From Rhizobium sp. FY34 (GTDB taxonomy: Bacteria > Pseudomonadota > Alphaproteobacteria > Rhizobiales > Rhizobiaceae), in NCBI RefSeq assembly GCF_005222845.1, contig NZ_STFZ01000036.1, positions 365,308 to 429,307 of the forward strand: a stretch of DNA of 64,000 nt, read 5' to 3'. Position numbers and translations under genes: made by a program. Under the pieces are notes generated by a model. It saw only the letters and a program-made list of their open reading frames with translations. It made no database searches and was not told where the DNA came from. The stretch's first letter is position 1; each line of letters opens with the position of its first letter. Shown in pieces: positions 47,103 through 55,540 of the stretch.

Positions 47103-47129
47103 GCGCTGCAGAACAAGATTCTGCAGCGC
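47103..47129. repeat. Perfect 11-bp hairpin in the gap downstream of the MDR gene
   Basis: GCGCTGCAGAA (47103-47113) pairs perfectly with TTCTGCAGCGC (47119-47129) over CAAGA. It lies 143 bases after the MDR stop and is not followed by a T-run on either strand, so it is not a classic terminator. Confidence 0.6.
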
Positions 47130-47271
47130 AAAGTTCAAACTGAGTTTTCGGACGGCCTGCAGGATTATTGCGAGCGATTTTGCGTTCCTGTTTGTGAGTC
47201 ATCATCGTTGTAAGGTAGGCATCGGGCGGATGAACCATCGCAGATGGCTAACAACCCAGCATCCCTCTCAA

Positions 47272-48270
47272 TTAAGGGACAAGCACAGCCTTTTCGCCAT
47301 GGTCACTTTCAAACGCCATCGCTTGCTCAATGTTCTCGAAGCTGAATTCCCGACCGATCTTGGTCATGAACAAGGAATCATCGATCACTCCGGCGAGCTC
47401 ATCCAACGCCGCCGCTAGTTGATGCGGATCCTTGACAGCTTTACTTTCGTAAACTCTGAACCTCCGCATGGTTATGTTCTTGGCCATAATCAGAGATGTC
47501 GGGAATGACACAGACACAGGGCCCCCTAGGAACCCGTAGACGTAAATCGTTGTATCCATCGGCAAGATTGGGGCAATGCGGCTGATCAGTTCGCCTCCAA
47601 CGCCATCGAATACGGCGGTGGTTGCCATTTTTGCCGCTATTACCGCCAACTCGCGTTCAAAGTTTTCGCCGTTCAAAGCAAGGACCTGTTGCGTATCGCA
47701 TTCGGGAAACTGCTGCTCAGCCGAGGCGGCGCGCACCACGAAGACCGCTGGTACATTCCACCGGCGAGCGATAGACGCCAGGGCTCTGGCGGTCGCCGAG
47801 CGCCCGGCCGTAACGACAACGCCTCGATGGCCAGCGGACCGAACCTCCGAGAGAAAGGCATAGGCCGTCATGATGTTGACAAGCGAACCGCTGTAGTCGC
47901 GCGGCCGGACATCCGCCGGCAAGGCAACGCAGCATGTATAAGGAACCTGTGCCCGTTCGCACCAGAGTCCTATCGTTTCCGGGCTCCTGCTCAGCGATTT
48001 ATAGACCGCCACCGTCCTGCCAAGCAGACCGGCTGGAACGCCGGGTCCGATGGCGATGACAACCCCCGCGCCAGACGCGCCCCACACATCGTAACGGCTG
48101 GTGGGAACGACATTGCCTCCGGCAAGTGGCCCCGCCAGGAATGCCTTGTCTCCGTGATTGATTGCGGCTGAGTCCATATCGATGAGCACGTGGCCAACAG
48201 GCGGGTCGGTTGGGAGGGGTACGTCACGAACTTCAAGTCCGCGCGTCGATGTTACACAAATGGCCTTCAT
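47272..48270 (-). CDS. Zinc-independent MDR oxidoreductase (quinone reductase-like)
   Basis: 332 residues. A GroES-like N-domain (about 25-130: GHVLIDMDSAAINHGDKAF, WGASGAGVVIAIGPG) and a Rossmann domain (GVVVTAGRSATARALASIARRW) mark the medium-chain dehydrogenase superfamily. The four structural-zinc Cys and the catalytic Cys-His pair are absent. It should reduce quinones or enones with NADPH. It is divergent from a LysR gene with an ATC-N9-GAT box in between, a common regulator-target pair. It is part of the segment between merR and tRNA-Pro. Confidence 0.85.
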   Translation of the reverse strand: MKAICVTSTRGLEVRDVPLPTDPPVGHVLIDMDSAAINHGDKAFLAGPLAGGNVVPTSRYDVWGASGAGVVIAIGPGVPAGLLGRTVAVYKSLSRSPETIGLWCERAQVPYTCCVALPADVRPRDYSGSLVNIMTAYAFLSEVRSAGHRGVVVTAGRSATARALASIARRWNVPAVFVVRAASAEQQFPECDTQQVLALNGENFERELAVIAAKMATTAVFDGVGGELISRIAPILPMDTTIYVYGFLGGPVSVSFPTSLIMAKNITMRRFRVYESKAVKDPHQLAAALDELAGVIDDSLFMTKIGREFSFENIEQAMAFESDHGEKAVLVP

Positions 48271-48305
48271 AGCAAATCCTTCGGCTTCGGATGTGTGAAG
48301 GATAT

Positions 48306-48329
48306 TTTATCTTTAGTATTGATAAAGAT
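48306..48329. promoter_or_regulatory. LysR box (ATC-N9-GAT) between the MDR gene and lysR
   Basis: TTTATC (48306-48311) and GATAAA (48321-48326) face each other with nine bases between, the classic T-N11-A LysR motif. A second, offset palindrome, ATCTTTA with TAAAGAT, overlaps it. It is in the 107-base divergent gap, about 50 bases from lysR and 36 from the MDR start. Confidence 0.7.
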
Positions 48330-48377
48330 TGGTAATTTGCGTTACTGAACGGACAAAATGTCCTTAATTGAGGTCCC

Positions 48378-49307
48378 ATGGAAAGCCTGAGCGCCATCGC
48401 TGCCTTCATTCATACCTCCGAACAACAGAGTTACGTGGCCGCCGCTCGCATTATGGGATTGTCACCGTCGGCTGTCGGAAAGGCAGTGGCTCGCCTCGAA
48501 AAACGCCTGGGCGTGCGGCTGTTTCACCGTACGACACGCAAAATGAGCCTGACGGAGGCCGGCGCGGTATTTTACGAGCGATGCAAGCGCATTGTCGACG
48601 ATCTTGGAGATGCTGAAGCAACGATTCTGCAAAGTAGAGATAATCCGGCAGGGCGATTACGCGTCAGCATGCCCCATATTTTCGGGCATCATCTGTTCAT
48701 GCCAATCCTGCCAATTTTCGTACGCTCGTTTCCTGACATCGAGTTGGATGTCGATTTCGAGGACCGGGTCGTCGATCTTGTTGCGGATGGTGTGGATATC
48801 GTCGTGCGCAGCGGCGAAATGGCCGATAGCGGGTTGATCGCCCGCACCCTTTGCCAGCAGCACTTTGTCGTTTGCGGTAGTCCGGATTACCTTTGCCGTC
48901 GAGGCAGACCACAGATGCCGGCTGATTTGACTGAGCACGCTTGTGTTCATTTCAAATACCCGTCTAGCGGTCGGGTTGCTCCCTGGGCATTCAAAGCTCC
49001 CCACGAGCGGCTTATCCTGCCTAGAGCGCTGACATTCAACAATACGGATGCTGGATTACAGGCAGCTTTGGCAGGGCTGGGGTTGGCCCACTTACCCGTT
49101 TACGTCGCGGAGCCATATATTCAGAATGGCGGACTGATTCCGGTTCTCACATCCTTTATGGTGCCGCTCGGATCACTTTCTCTCGTCTGGCAGTCAAGTC
49201 GCCAGCTTTCCCCAAAGGTTCGGGCTTTTGCGGATTTTGTGATTGAGCATATGGCATCCCAAAGTCGCACCTTCAAAGATGCAGTGACTGTCTCGCGAAA
49301 TTCTTAA
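48378..49307 (+). CDS. LysR-family transcriptional regulator
   Basis: 309 residues. The winged HTH is at about 10-60 (YVAAARIMGLSPSAVGKAVARLEKRLGVRLFHRTTRKMSLTEAG). The effector domain covers about 90-300 (VSMPHIFGHHLFMPILPIFVRSFPDIELDVDFEDRVVDLVADGVDIVVRSG) and is of the CrgA/DmlR subgroup. GAGG precedes the ATG. It probably controls the divergent oxidoreductase gene. A 285-base gap follows to tRNA-Pro, containing a hairpin with a T7 loop near 49322-49348 and the right copy of the inverted repeat. Confidence 0.92.
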   Translation: MESLSAIAAFIHTSEQQSYVAAARIMGLSPSAVGKAVARLEKRLGVRLFHRTTRKMSLTEAGAVFYERCKRIVDDLGDAEATILQSRDNPAGRLRVSMPHIFGHHLFMPILPIFVRSFPDIELDVDFEDRVVDLVADGVDIVVRSGEMADSGLIARTLCQQHFVVCGSPDYLCRRGRPQMPADLTEHACVHFKYPSSGRVAPWAFKAPHERLILPRALTFNNTDAGLQAALAGLGLAHLPVYVAEPYIQNGGLIPVLTSFMVPLGSLSLVWQSSRQLSPKVRAFADFVIEHMASQSRTFKDAVTVSRNS

Positions 49308-49460
49308 ATAAAGCGACAGTTTTGCGAACGATTTTTTTGAAATCGCAAGACCAACGTTTTGCCTCAGGTGAGGGGCGAATGCTTCAAGAAGATATTTCCC
49401 GCAAGATAAGTCGCTCCAAACACCATGCCACAAGCGGATCTGGCACCCGTATCTAATGGG

Positions 49461-49475
49461 ATTCCACATTTCGGT
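49461..49475 (-). repeat. Right copy of the 15-bp inverted repeat
   Basis: ATTCCACATTTCGGT on the plus strand, the exact inverse of 46878-46892. It lies 118 bases from the tRNA-Pro 3' end. Confidence 0.6.
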
Positions 49476-49592
49476 GAGGGACTGGGCTTTACGCGGGGTA
49501 AATATTGTCCGCCGCACAACAAAAAAGACGGCTTTCACCGACTTCTGTCTGTCTCGTCTGAAATCAGTGTGACTGGGATTTCAAGGGATAAT

Positions 49593-49669
<77 letters not shown>

Positions 49670-49845
49670 ACCCGCTTCTTTCGAAGCACGTTCTCCATAC
49701 TGACTTGACGTTGCCGGTGCAAGAACAAAGTAGCCGGCTGGGGAAAACTTGTTGAGCGGTGTCGTGTCTGCGCCGGAATGGCAAAGCCGTGTCTGGCACA
49801 GGCAGCCAACAGGTCCGGCGCAAAGCAGGGCAGGGGTGCCCTTGC

Positions 49846-50034
49846 TCAGCGATAGAGCGGCGTGCGCGTCGCGTTCATCAGCAGTTCCTGTTCAGAAGCA
49901 AATGGGCCGAGCAGCTTTTGCAGACGGTTTTCCTCGCGCATATCAAGGCGATAACGCTTGGCGAATTCGCTGACGTTCCAGACCTTCTTATAGCCGGGCA
50001 TATCTGCTGGCTGCGGTTCGAGATGAATGCTCAT
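49846..50034 (-). CDS. Small conserved hypothetical protein
   Basis: 62 residues with GGGGGACAAG before the ATG. No signal peptide. The sequence (VWNVSEFAKRYRLDMREENRLQKLLGPFASEQELLMNA) is helical and charged, and looks like a small cytoplasmic protein conserved in Rhizobiaceae. The KRYRLDMREE segment could bind nucleic acid, but this is a guess. No neighbours in an operon: 176 bases from tRNA-Pro, 113 from the next gene. Confidence 0.65.
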   Translation of the reverse strand: MSIHLEPQPADMPGYKKVWNVSEFAKRYRLDMREENRLQKLLGPFASEQELLMNATRTPLYR

Positions 50035-50147
50035 GTCTTGTCCCCCACGCTCCGGTTATCAATGAATGACGCCAAGGCTTGATTGTTCCCAACCAAATTT
50101 GCACTTATATAGTTTATGAAGTGCAAATATACTGTCCTTGATGCGCG

Positions 50148-50297
50148 TCAATTTTCCTCGACTTTGACACCGTCGCTGGTGATGCTCATCTCGACGCCCT
50201 TCGGCTTTGTCTCTTCGCGCACGACATAGGCGCCAAGCCCGACGACGGCGACGACCAGCGCGCCGATAACGAGATAGAGACTATTGCTGCGGACCAT
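50148..50297 (-). CDS. Small single-span membrane protein
   Basis: 49 residues from ATG 50297, with AAGGAG nine bases upstream; the frame opens further upstream but without a good start. A membrane helix (about residues 5-23, SLYLVIGALVVAVVGLGAYV) is followed by a short charged tail (EETKPKGVEMSITSDGVKVE). This is a recurring rhizobial small-protein type with unknown role. It lies 98 bases downstream of the XRE gene. Confidence 0.7.
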   Translation of the reverse strand: MVRSNSLYLVIGALVVAVVGLGAYVVREETKPKGVEMSITSDGVKVEEN

Positions 50298-50395
50298 GGG
50301 ATACTCCTTGATATTCTTCGGAATGCGACGTTCAACGCCGATGTCGAAGATATGTTCCAGGAGTTTCGTCAGATGCGGCAATCTGGCCTCAAAGC

Positions 50396-50689
50396 TCAAC
50401 CATCATTGGCGGAACTGAGGCTTTCCGGTCGCATGCCTTCATCGCCGGCACGCAATCGAAGGCGCAGGCCGGGACCGACGCCCGGATCATCCTCGCCGGG
50501 CCTCAGAAAGACGATCCCACGCATTTCCAGCGTCTGACGAAGCCGGGTGAGGGCCTGCATGTCGCCGGCATTCTCGCCGCGCTCGATGGCTGAAATGCTG
50601 GCGGCGGAGAGCCCGCTTTCGCTGGCAAGGATGTCGATGGAGAGATCTACCATGGCGCGCGCTGCGCGGATTTGCTGTGCTGTGATCAT
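50396..50689 (-). CDS. XRE-family HTH regulator
   Basis: 97 residues from ATG 50689. The helix-turn-helix is at about 6-60 (IRAARAMVDLSIDILASESGLSAASISAIERGENAGDMQALTRLRQTLEMRGIVFL). The C-terminus is Arg/Gly/Pro-rich and disordered. The ORF opens 34 codons earlier, but those codons overlap the next promoter area. A perfect palindrome covers the start codon, so it probably represses itself. It sits between two small-protein genes and the polysaccharide locus; its targets are unknown. Confidence 0.78.
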   Translation of the reverse strand: MITAQQIRAARAMVDLSIDILASESGLSAASISAIERGENAGDMQALTRLRQTLEMRGIVFLRPGEDDPGVGPGLRLRLRAGDEGMRPESLSSANDG

Positions 50690-50700
50690 GAGACATGATC
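50684..50700. promoter_or_regulatory. Perfect palindrome over the XRE start codon
   Basis: GATCATG-AGA-CATGATC, seven-base perfect arms with a three-base centre, including the ATG at 50687-50689. The gene has no clear ribosome-binding site, so the palindrome may be an operator or a chance result of ATG/CAT symmetry. Confidence 0.45.
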
Positions 50701-50744
50701 TGGCCCCTGGAGCGGCAAGGTCAAGGGCCGTGGTGCTCCAGAGC

Positions 50745-51983
50745 CTAAGCGAGCCTGTGTTTTTCCCGCTGGAAGCGCCATTCCAGCGCATGGCAGCCCC
50801 AAATCACGCCAAACAGCAAATACATATGCCGCCAGTGGTCGAGGTCGATGACATTGCCGATCAGCGCATGGCCTGCAAGGACGATCCAGGCGATCATCAG
50901 ATAGGGTTGCCAGGGGCGCTCGCGCAGAAGTGCTCGAAAGCCGATGATCAGCGTTGCCCAGATCAGCGTCACATAGGCGACAAAGCCGAGCCATCCATAG
51001 GTGGTGAGCGACTTCAGCCAGACATTGTGCTCGTCCTCGCCAAACATCTTGCCGAGCACCATGGGGCCGAGGCCGAGAGGCCGTTCCATGGCCATCAGGA
51101 AGCCGATCTTGTGGCGCTCGAAGCGGCCAAGCCGTGCGCCGTCATATTCCTGCACCAGCTTGGCGCGGTTGAGGAAGAGATCGGAGACTTTTTTAGACTG
51201 CATGGCGCCGCCGATGGCCAGCATCAGCAGAAGGACGGCGGCTATCGACAGCGTGAAGATTTTCAGCCGGAAGGCGGCGGTGCGCTCTTTCAGAAGCATT
51301 ACAATGACCAGCGCCAGGGCAGAAAACAGGAACAGGCCCCAGGCGGCACGGGAAAAAGACAGGAAGATGCCGAGCACCAGCACCAGAAGACCGGCGACAT
51401 AAAGCGGCGAGCGGGCCAGTGAGTCGGACAGCAGGCGATACATCAGATAGAGGGCAGGGGCGACCAGATAGGGACCGAAAACATTGGGATCCTGGAAGGC
51501 ACCCTTGGCGCGATCATAGAGTGTAAAAACTTCTGCCCCTGGAAAGGCGTGGAAATACCCCAGAATGCCGAGGATCGACGTGATGGTGGCGCCTGCCACC
51601 CAGGCCTGGAAGATCAGCTTCAGGCGCTGATGCCCATCTTCGATGATGGCGGCATAAAATACCGATGTCAGCGCTAGAAACAGCGAGACGGCGATATACA
51701 TCGGACCGCCGGACATGTCGGCCATCACGGTCAGCGACAGCATTCCGCCAATGTTGAAGACGAGCAGCAGGATGAGCAACGGCGCCACGGCGCGCGAGAT
51801 CTTTAGCCCCAGCAGGAACCAGATGGCGATCTGCACCACCAGCATCAGTTCGTAAGGGGCAGGTTCGGAAATGACGAAGCCGGACAGGAAGACGCCGAAG
51901 GCCACCATGGCCGAGCCGATGATGCGTACGGCCGCCAGTTGCGGGTTGAAGGGGCGATGCCCGCTATCGACGACCGCGCTCAA
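50745..51983 (-). CDS. O-antigen ligase/polymerase-like membrane protein
   Basis: 412 residues, about eleven membrane helices, and a large periplasmic loop (about 255-300, with ALVIVMLLKE, LNRAKLVQEYDGARLGRFERHKIGFLMAMERPLGLGPM). This topology with a charged loop containing Arg and His is that of the Wzy/WaaL superfamily. The protein probably polymerises repeat units in the periplasm. It overlaps the next gene by four bases (51980-51983) and is last in a leftward unit with the initiating transferase. Compare with the Wzy-type gene of the Agrobacterium upp pathway. Confidence 0.87.
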   Translation of the reverse strand: MSAVVDSGHRPFNPQLAAVRIIGSAMVAFGVFLSGFVISEPAPYELMLVVQIAIWFLLGLKISRAVAPLLILLLVFNIGGMLSLTVMADMSGGPMYIAVSLFLALTSVFYAAIIEDGHQRLKLIFQAWVAGATITSILGILGYFHAFPGAEVFTLYDRAKGAFQDPNVFGPYLVAPALYLMYRLLSDSLARSPLYVAGLLVLVLGIFLSFSRAAWGLFLFSALALVIVMLLKERTAAFRLKIFTLSIAAVLLLMLAIGGAMQSKKVSDLFLNRAKLVQEYDGARLGRFERHKIGFLMAMERPLGLGPMVLGKMFGEDEHNVWLKSLTTYGWLGFVAYVTLIWATLIIGFRALLRERPWQPYLMIAWIVLAGHALIGNVIDLDHWRHMYLLFGVIWGCHALEWRFQREKHRLA

Positions 51984-53533
51984 TAGGCATTCTCCGTGTT
52001 GAGAAGCCGGATTGGCGTCAGAACCAGGATTTTCAGGTCCAGCCAGAGCGACCAGTTTTCGATATAGTCGAGATCATAGGCGGTGCGGGCGCGGATCTTT
52101 TCGTCGCTGTCCAGCTCGCCGCGCAGACCGTTGATCTGCGCCCAGCCGGTCACGCCGGGCTTCACCCGGTGGCGGGCAAAATAGCTTTCCACCACATCCA
52201 CATATTTGCGATCGCCGGTCTGGGCATGCACGGCGTGCGGGCGGGGTCCAACCAGCGAAAGTTCGCCGCGCAGTGCGTTGATGAATTGCGGCAATTCGTC
52301 GAGCGAGGATTTGCGCAGGAAGCGACCAACCGGGGTCACGCGCGGATCGTTCTTGGTCACGGCGCGCTTGGCTGTCGGATCGCTCAGCTCAGTATACATC
52401 GAGCGGAATTTCAAAACATTGATGACTTCGTTGTTGAAGCCGTGGCGCTTCTGTACGAAGAGCACCGGCCCCTTGGATGTGGTCTTCACGGCAATCGCGC
52501 AGCCAAGCATCACCGGCCACAGAAGCGATAGGGCAATCAGCGAAAACGCCACGTCGAAAATGCGCTTGGCAACCGAATCCCAGTCGCGCAGCGGCTTGTC
52601 GAAAATGTCGAGCATCGGCACCGTGCCGACATGGCTATAGGCGCGCGGGCGAAAGCGCAGGCGATGGGCATGGGCTGCCAGCCGGATATCGACCGGCAGA
52701 ACCCAGAGCTTTTTGACCAGTTGCAGGATGCGCTGTTCGGCCGAGGCAGGCAAAGCGATGATCAGCATGTCAATGCGCGCCAGCCGGGCAAATTCCACCA
52801 GTTCGCCGAAAGTGCCGAGCTTGGGATAGCCCGCAACCATATCGGGAGAACGCGCGCTGCTGCCGCGATCATCGAAAATGCCGCAGATGCGGATGTCATT
52901 GTCTGCCTGCTGTTCAAGCGCCCGCACCAGGTCCTTGGCCGGTTGTCCGCCGCCGACAATCACGGCGCGGCGTTCCATGATGCCGTTGCGTGACCAGTTG
53001 CGAATACCAAAGGCAATGGTGAGCCGCAGGACAATGAGAGTGACGATGCCGGCGATATACCAGCCGATCAACTGTCCTGCCGGCAGGAGAAGATCGGTCA
53101 GCGCAGTTGTGCCCTGGACCAGGAGGAAAGCGGCGCTCCAGGCAATCAGCATCCGGTGCAATTGACGGCGCGGCAGGCGCAAGGTCGGGATCTGGTAGCC
53201 GTCCGCCACCTGAATGAACAGCACCGTCAGCGCCGACAGCGTCACATTGACGAGAAGATGCAGGAAAAACGCCGTCTGCCCGTCAAAGCCGGAAAAAAGG
53301 CCGGCTAGCAGGCCGATAACGGTTAAGAGGAGGAATTCGAACAGGCGAAACTGACCGATCAGCAGGGATGGCGTCGTGTTGATATCGCGGAACTGTTCGG
53401 CGATCTGGCGCGCGAAGGCGTTGAGTTCGGGTACCGGTTCCTGCGGGCCGGATGGGCTGCGATCGTAAAATTCCGCCACCTTACGGCGCAGTGCGTCAAC
53501 GTCCAATTCTTCCTGCTTTGCCGGCTCGCTCAT
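51980..53533 (-). CDS. Undecaprenyl-phosphate hexose-1-phosphate transferase (WcaJ/UppE-like)
   Basis: 517 residues. An N-terminal five-helix region (about 60-195) and a CoA-binding-like domain (AVIVGGGQPAKDLVRALEQ, about 190-320) precede the catalytic sugar-transferase domain (about 325-517) with VLFVQKRHGFNNEVINVLKFRSMY, RFLRKSSLDELPQFINALRGELSLVGPRP and VKPGVTGWAQINGLRGE. It loads the first sugar phosphate onto undecaprenyl-phosphate in the inner membrane. It is the same class as UppE, the initiator of unipolar polysaccharide in Agrobacterium. It is 80 bases from the GT4 gene. Confidence 0.95.
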   Translation of the reverse strand: MSEPAKQEELDVDALRRKVAEFYDRSPSGPQEPVPELNAFARQIAEQFRDINTTPSLLIGQFRLFEFLLLTVIGLLAGLFSGFDGQTAFFLHLLVNVTLSALTVLFIQVADGYQIPTLRLPRRQLHRMLIAWSAAFLLVQGTTALTDLLLPAGQLIGWYIAGIVTLIVLRLTIAFGIRNWSRNGIMERRAVIVGGGQPAKDLVRALEQQADNDIRICGIFDDRGSSARSPDMVAGYPKLGTFGELVEFARLARIDMLIIALPASAEQRILQLVKKLWVLPVDIRLAAHAHRLRFRPRAYSHVGTVPMLDIFDKPLRDWDSVAKRIFDVAFSLIALSLLWPVMLGCAIAVKTTSKGPVLFVQKRHGFNNEVINVLKFRSMYTELSDPTAKRAVTKNDPRVTPVGRFLRKSSLDELPQFINALRGELSLVGPRPHAVHAQTGDRKYVDVVESYFARHRVKPGVTGWAQINGLRGELDSDEKIRARTAYDLDYIENWSLWLDLKILVLTPIRLLNTENAY

Positions 53534-53613
53534 CGCAAGGATCCCATCCGTCGGTCAGGCGCATCGGGCAGACTGTGCCATTTTGCGCAATGACCAGCGT
53601 TATCAGGAAGATA

Positions 53614-54762
53614 CTAAGAAAGCTTTGAGCTAACCAGTCCCTGGTAGAGATCAAGCATCTGTTGCGCCATCGCGGAGGAGGAAAAGACCGTCTTGAAGGC
53701 GTCCGGGCGCGGCATGACGCGGGCCTGCCAGTCGGGCGACTGCAACACGTCCAGCATCAGGCGGGAAAGGTCTGTCGGATCGCCGGGAATGGCAAGTGCT
53801 GCACTGTCGGTGCCCAGCACTTCCGGTATGCCGCCGACGCGGCTGGCAATCACCGGCTTTTCGGCCGCTAGCGCTTCCAGCACAATGTAGGGCATGGCTT
53901 CGGCACGCGAGGGTACGATGATGGTGCGTGACAGCGCAAAGGCCTCGCGGGCCGGCATGGCATCGAGCAGCGCCACTCGATCGGTCAGGCTGCGCTCTGT
54001 CAGTATTGCGCGGTAGCGCTGCTTGTCGGGGCCGTCGCCTACCATGGTGGCGGAGAGGCGGCGCCCCAGCGCTTTTTCCGTAGCCATGAAGGCATCGATG
54101 AACACGTCCGGCCCTTTGAGGTCGCGCATCATGCCGATATAGAGGAAATCGCGGGCATCCGGCGCAAGGGCAACCGGCGCAAATTCTGCCTCGGTAATGC
54201 CGTTATAGATGACTTGCGAGGGGATGCGCGGCGCGCCGACCTTTTGCGAATAGGTGCGGCGTTCGTAATCGCAGACGAACACCAGTTGATCGCAGAAGCG
54301 TTCGAGGAAGCGCTCAAGCCGCAACACCGCCTGGCCGGCGGGTGTTGCCCTGTCATAATGCAGGCTGCCGCCATGCGGTGAATAGAGGCGGGCTACGCAA
54401 TACCTGTTCACCCGCAGGAGTGAGCCGATGAGCCGTGCCACAACGCCACCCTTGGCGCCATGTCCGTGCAGAACATCAGGCTGCAAACTTTTGATATGCT
54501 TGTAACTGGCGTAAAGTGCCGCCAGGTCGGTCGGGCTGATCGAGCGGCGGATCGGCAGCCGGATCAGACCCAGCGCCAGATGCGGTTCAATCGCTGCAAA
54601 CAGCCTTTCCTCATGCGCTCCGCCGGTCGAACTGTCGCAGAGAATGCCCACCTGGTGGCCGGCCTTTGCATGTTCTTCGACGAGATCCCGGACATGCCGG
54701 AAAATGCCGCCAATCGGCGAGCGAAAACAGTGGATGATCTTGAGAGGCGTTGCGGCAGCCAT
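53614..54762 (-). CDS. Glycosyltransferase family 4
   Basis: 382 residues, two Rossmann domains. KIIHCFRSPIGGIFRHVRDLVEEHAKAGHQVGILCDS is the N-domain loop (His/Gly), and the C-domain has the EX7E motif PSRAEAMPYIVLEALAAEKPVIASRVGGIPEVLG with GT-B fold. It adds one sugar to the lipid-linked repeat unit on the cytoplasmic side. It starts five bases after the stop of the Wza-like gene, so they are one operon. Confidence 0.93.
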   Translation of the reverse strand: MAAATPLKIIHCFRSPIGGIFRHVRDLVEEHAKAGHQVGILCDSSTGGAHEERLFAAIEPHLALGLIRLPIRRSISPTDLAALYASYKHIKSLQPDVLHGHGAKGGVVARLIGSLLRVNRYCVARLYSPHGGSLHYDRATPAGQAVLRLERFLERFCDQLVFVCDYERRTYSQKVGAPRIPSQVIYNGITEAEFAPVALAPDARDFLYIGMMRDLKGPDVFIDAFMATEKALGRRLSATMVGDGPDKQRYRAILTERSLTDRVALLDAMPAREAFALSRTIIVPSRAEAMPYIVLEALAAEKPVIASRVGGIPEVLGTDSAALAIPGDPTDLSRLMLDVLQSPDWQARVMPRPDAFKTVFSSSAMAQQMLDLYQGLVSSKLS

Positions 54763-54767
54763 CGAAA

Positions 54768-55346
54768 TCAGAACAACCGCTCGCGGACATAGACCGTATC
54801 GCCGGCAAGAATCGGGCTGGCAATCGGCGTGCGACCGGTGATGACAGTGCCGTTGATGCGTCGGGTCACGTCGATATCGCGGCGATTGCCGCGGGCGGTG
54901 AAGCCGCCGGCAATGGCAACGGCATTCTGCGCTGTCATGCCCGGCACATAGGAATACTGGCCGGGGCGTCCAACTTCGCCCATGACGAAGACAGGGCGGT
55001 AGCGATCAACCTCGATCGTCACGTCCGGATCGCGCAGATAGCCCTTCTTCAATTGCGTGGCGATGGCGCCTTCAAGGCTTGCCAGCGTCTGGCCGCGTGC
55101 CGGCACCTGGCCGATCAGCGGGAAGGAAATATAGCCGGCCTGGTCTACCGTATAGGTATTGGACAGGCTTGGCTGTTCGAACACCGCCACCCGCAGCCGG
55201 TCGCCGCTATCGAGACGATAGGGTTGCAGGCTTGCCTGGCTGAACGATTTCGGCGCCGGCTGTGTGGATGCGCACCCAGCCAGACCCGCCATAACACAGG
55301 CGGTCAGGACCAATGACATCGGGGATTTGCGTCGTGCGAATGTCAT
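54768..55346 (-). CDS. Polysaccharide export lipoprotein (Wza family)
   Basis: 192 residues from ATG 55346. The lipobox ends at Cys about 25 (VMAGLAGC). The Poly_export domain (PYRLDSGDRLRVAVFEQPSLSNTYTVDQAGYISFPLIGQVPARG) and a SLBB domain (VFVMGEVGRPGQYSYVPGMTAQNAVAIAGGFTARGN) follow. It is shorter than E. coli Wza because it lacks the C-terminal amphipathic helix, as in the UppC/ExoF-like group. It should form the periplasmic/outer-membrane part of the export channel. Divergent from the Wzc-like gene; the 195-base gap is the promoter area. Confidence 0.93.
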   Translation of the reverse strand: MTFARRKSPMSLVLTACVMAGLAGCASTQPAPKSFSQASLQPYRLDSGDRLRVAVFEQPSLSNTYTVDQAGYISFPLIGQVPARGQTLASLEGAIATQLKKGYLRDPDVTIEVDRYRPVFVMGEVGRPGQYSYVPGMTAQNAVAIAGGFTARGNRRDIDVTRRINGTVITGRTPIASPILAGDTVYVRERLF

Positions 55347-55540
55347 CCGCGCGGAACTCCGGCTCAAGAAACCAACTGACGCTGTTATCGGTCCGTTAGG
55401 GTTAATGGCTGGTAAAGATAGGACACTGAAACATGTTTTCTTGCCACTTTACGTAACGACAGGGCTTTTCATCTGCCGTTAACGTCACGCTTACCATGAT
55501 CCTTTACGGTTCCATGTTAAGGTCACAAGTGGAGCAGGCC

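Larger units (their letters stand above)
46651..47271. other. 620-base region without genes, rich in short repeats
   Basis: No frame is convincing. It holds a 15-bp inverted-repeat copy at 46878-46892, two near-copies of the direct motif TGCGAGCGAnTTTTGC (46932-46947 and 47168-47184) and a perfect 11-bp hairpin at 47103-47129. The density of repeats looks like the end of an inserted element. A structured RNA is possible in 46780-46880, which reads as GC-rich with short paired segments, but I could not assign it to a family. Confidence 0.5.

Noticed and set aside
47689..48171. 160-codon frame opposite the MDR gene
   Set aside because: Antisense to a clear conserved oxidoreductase and rich in Arg and Gly.
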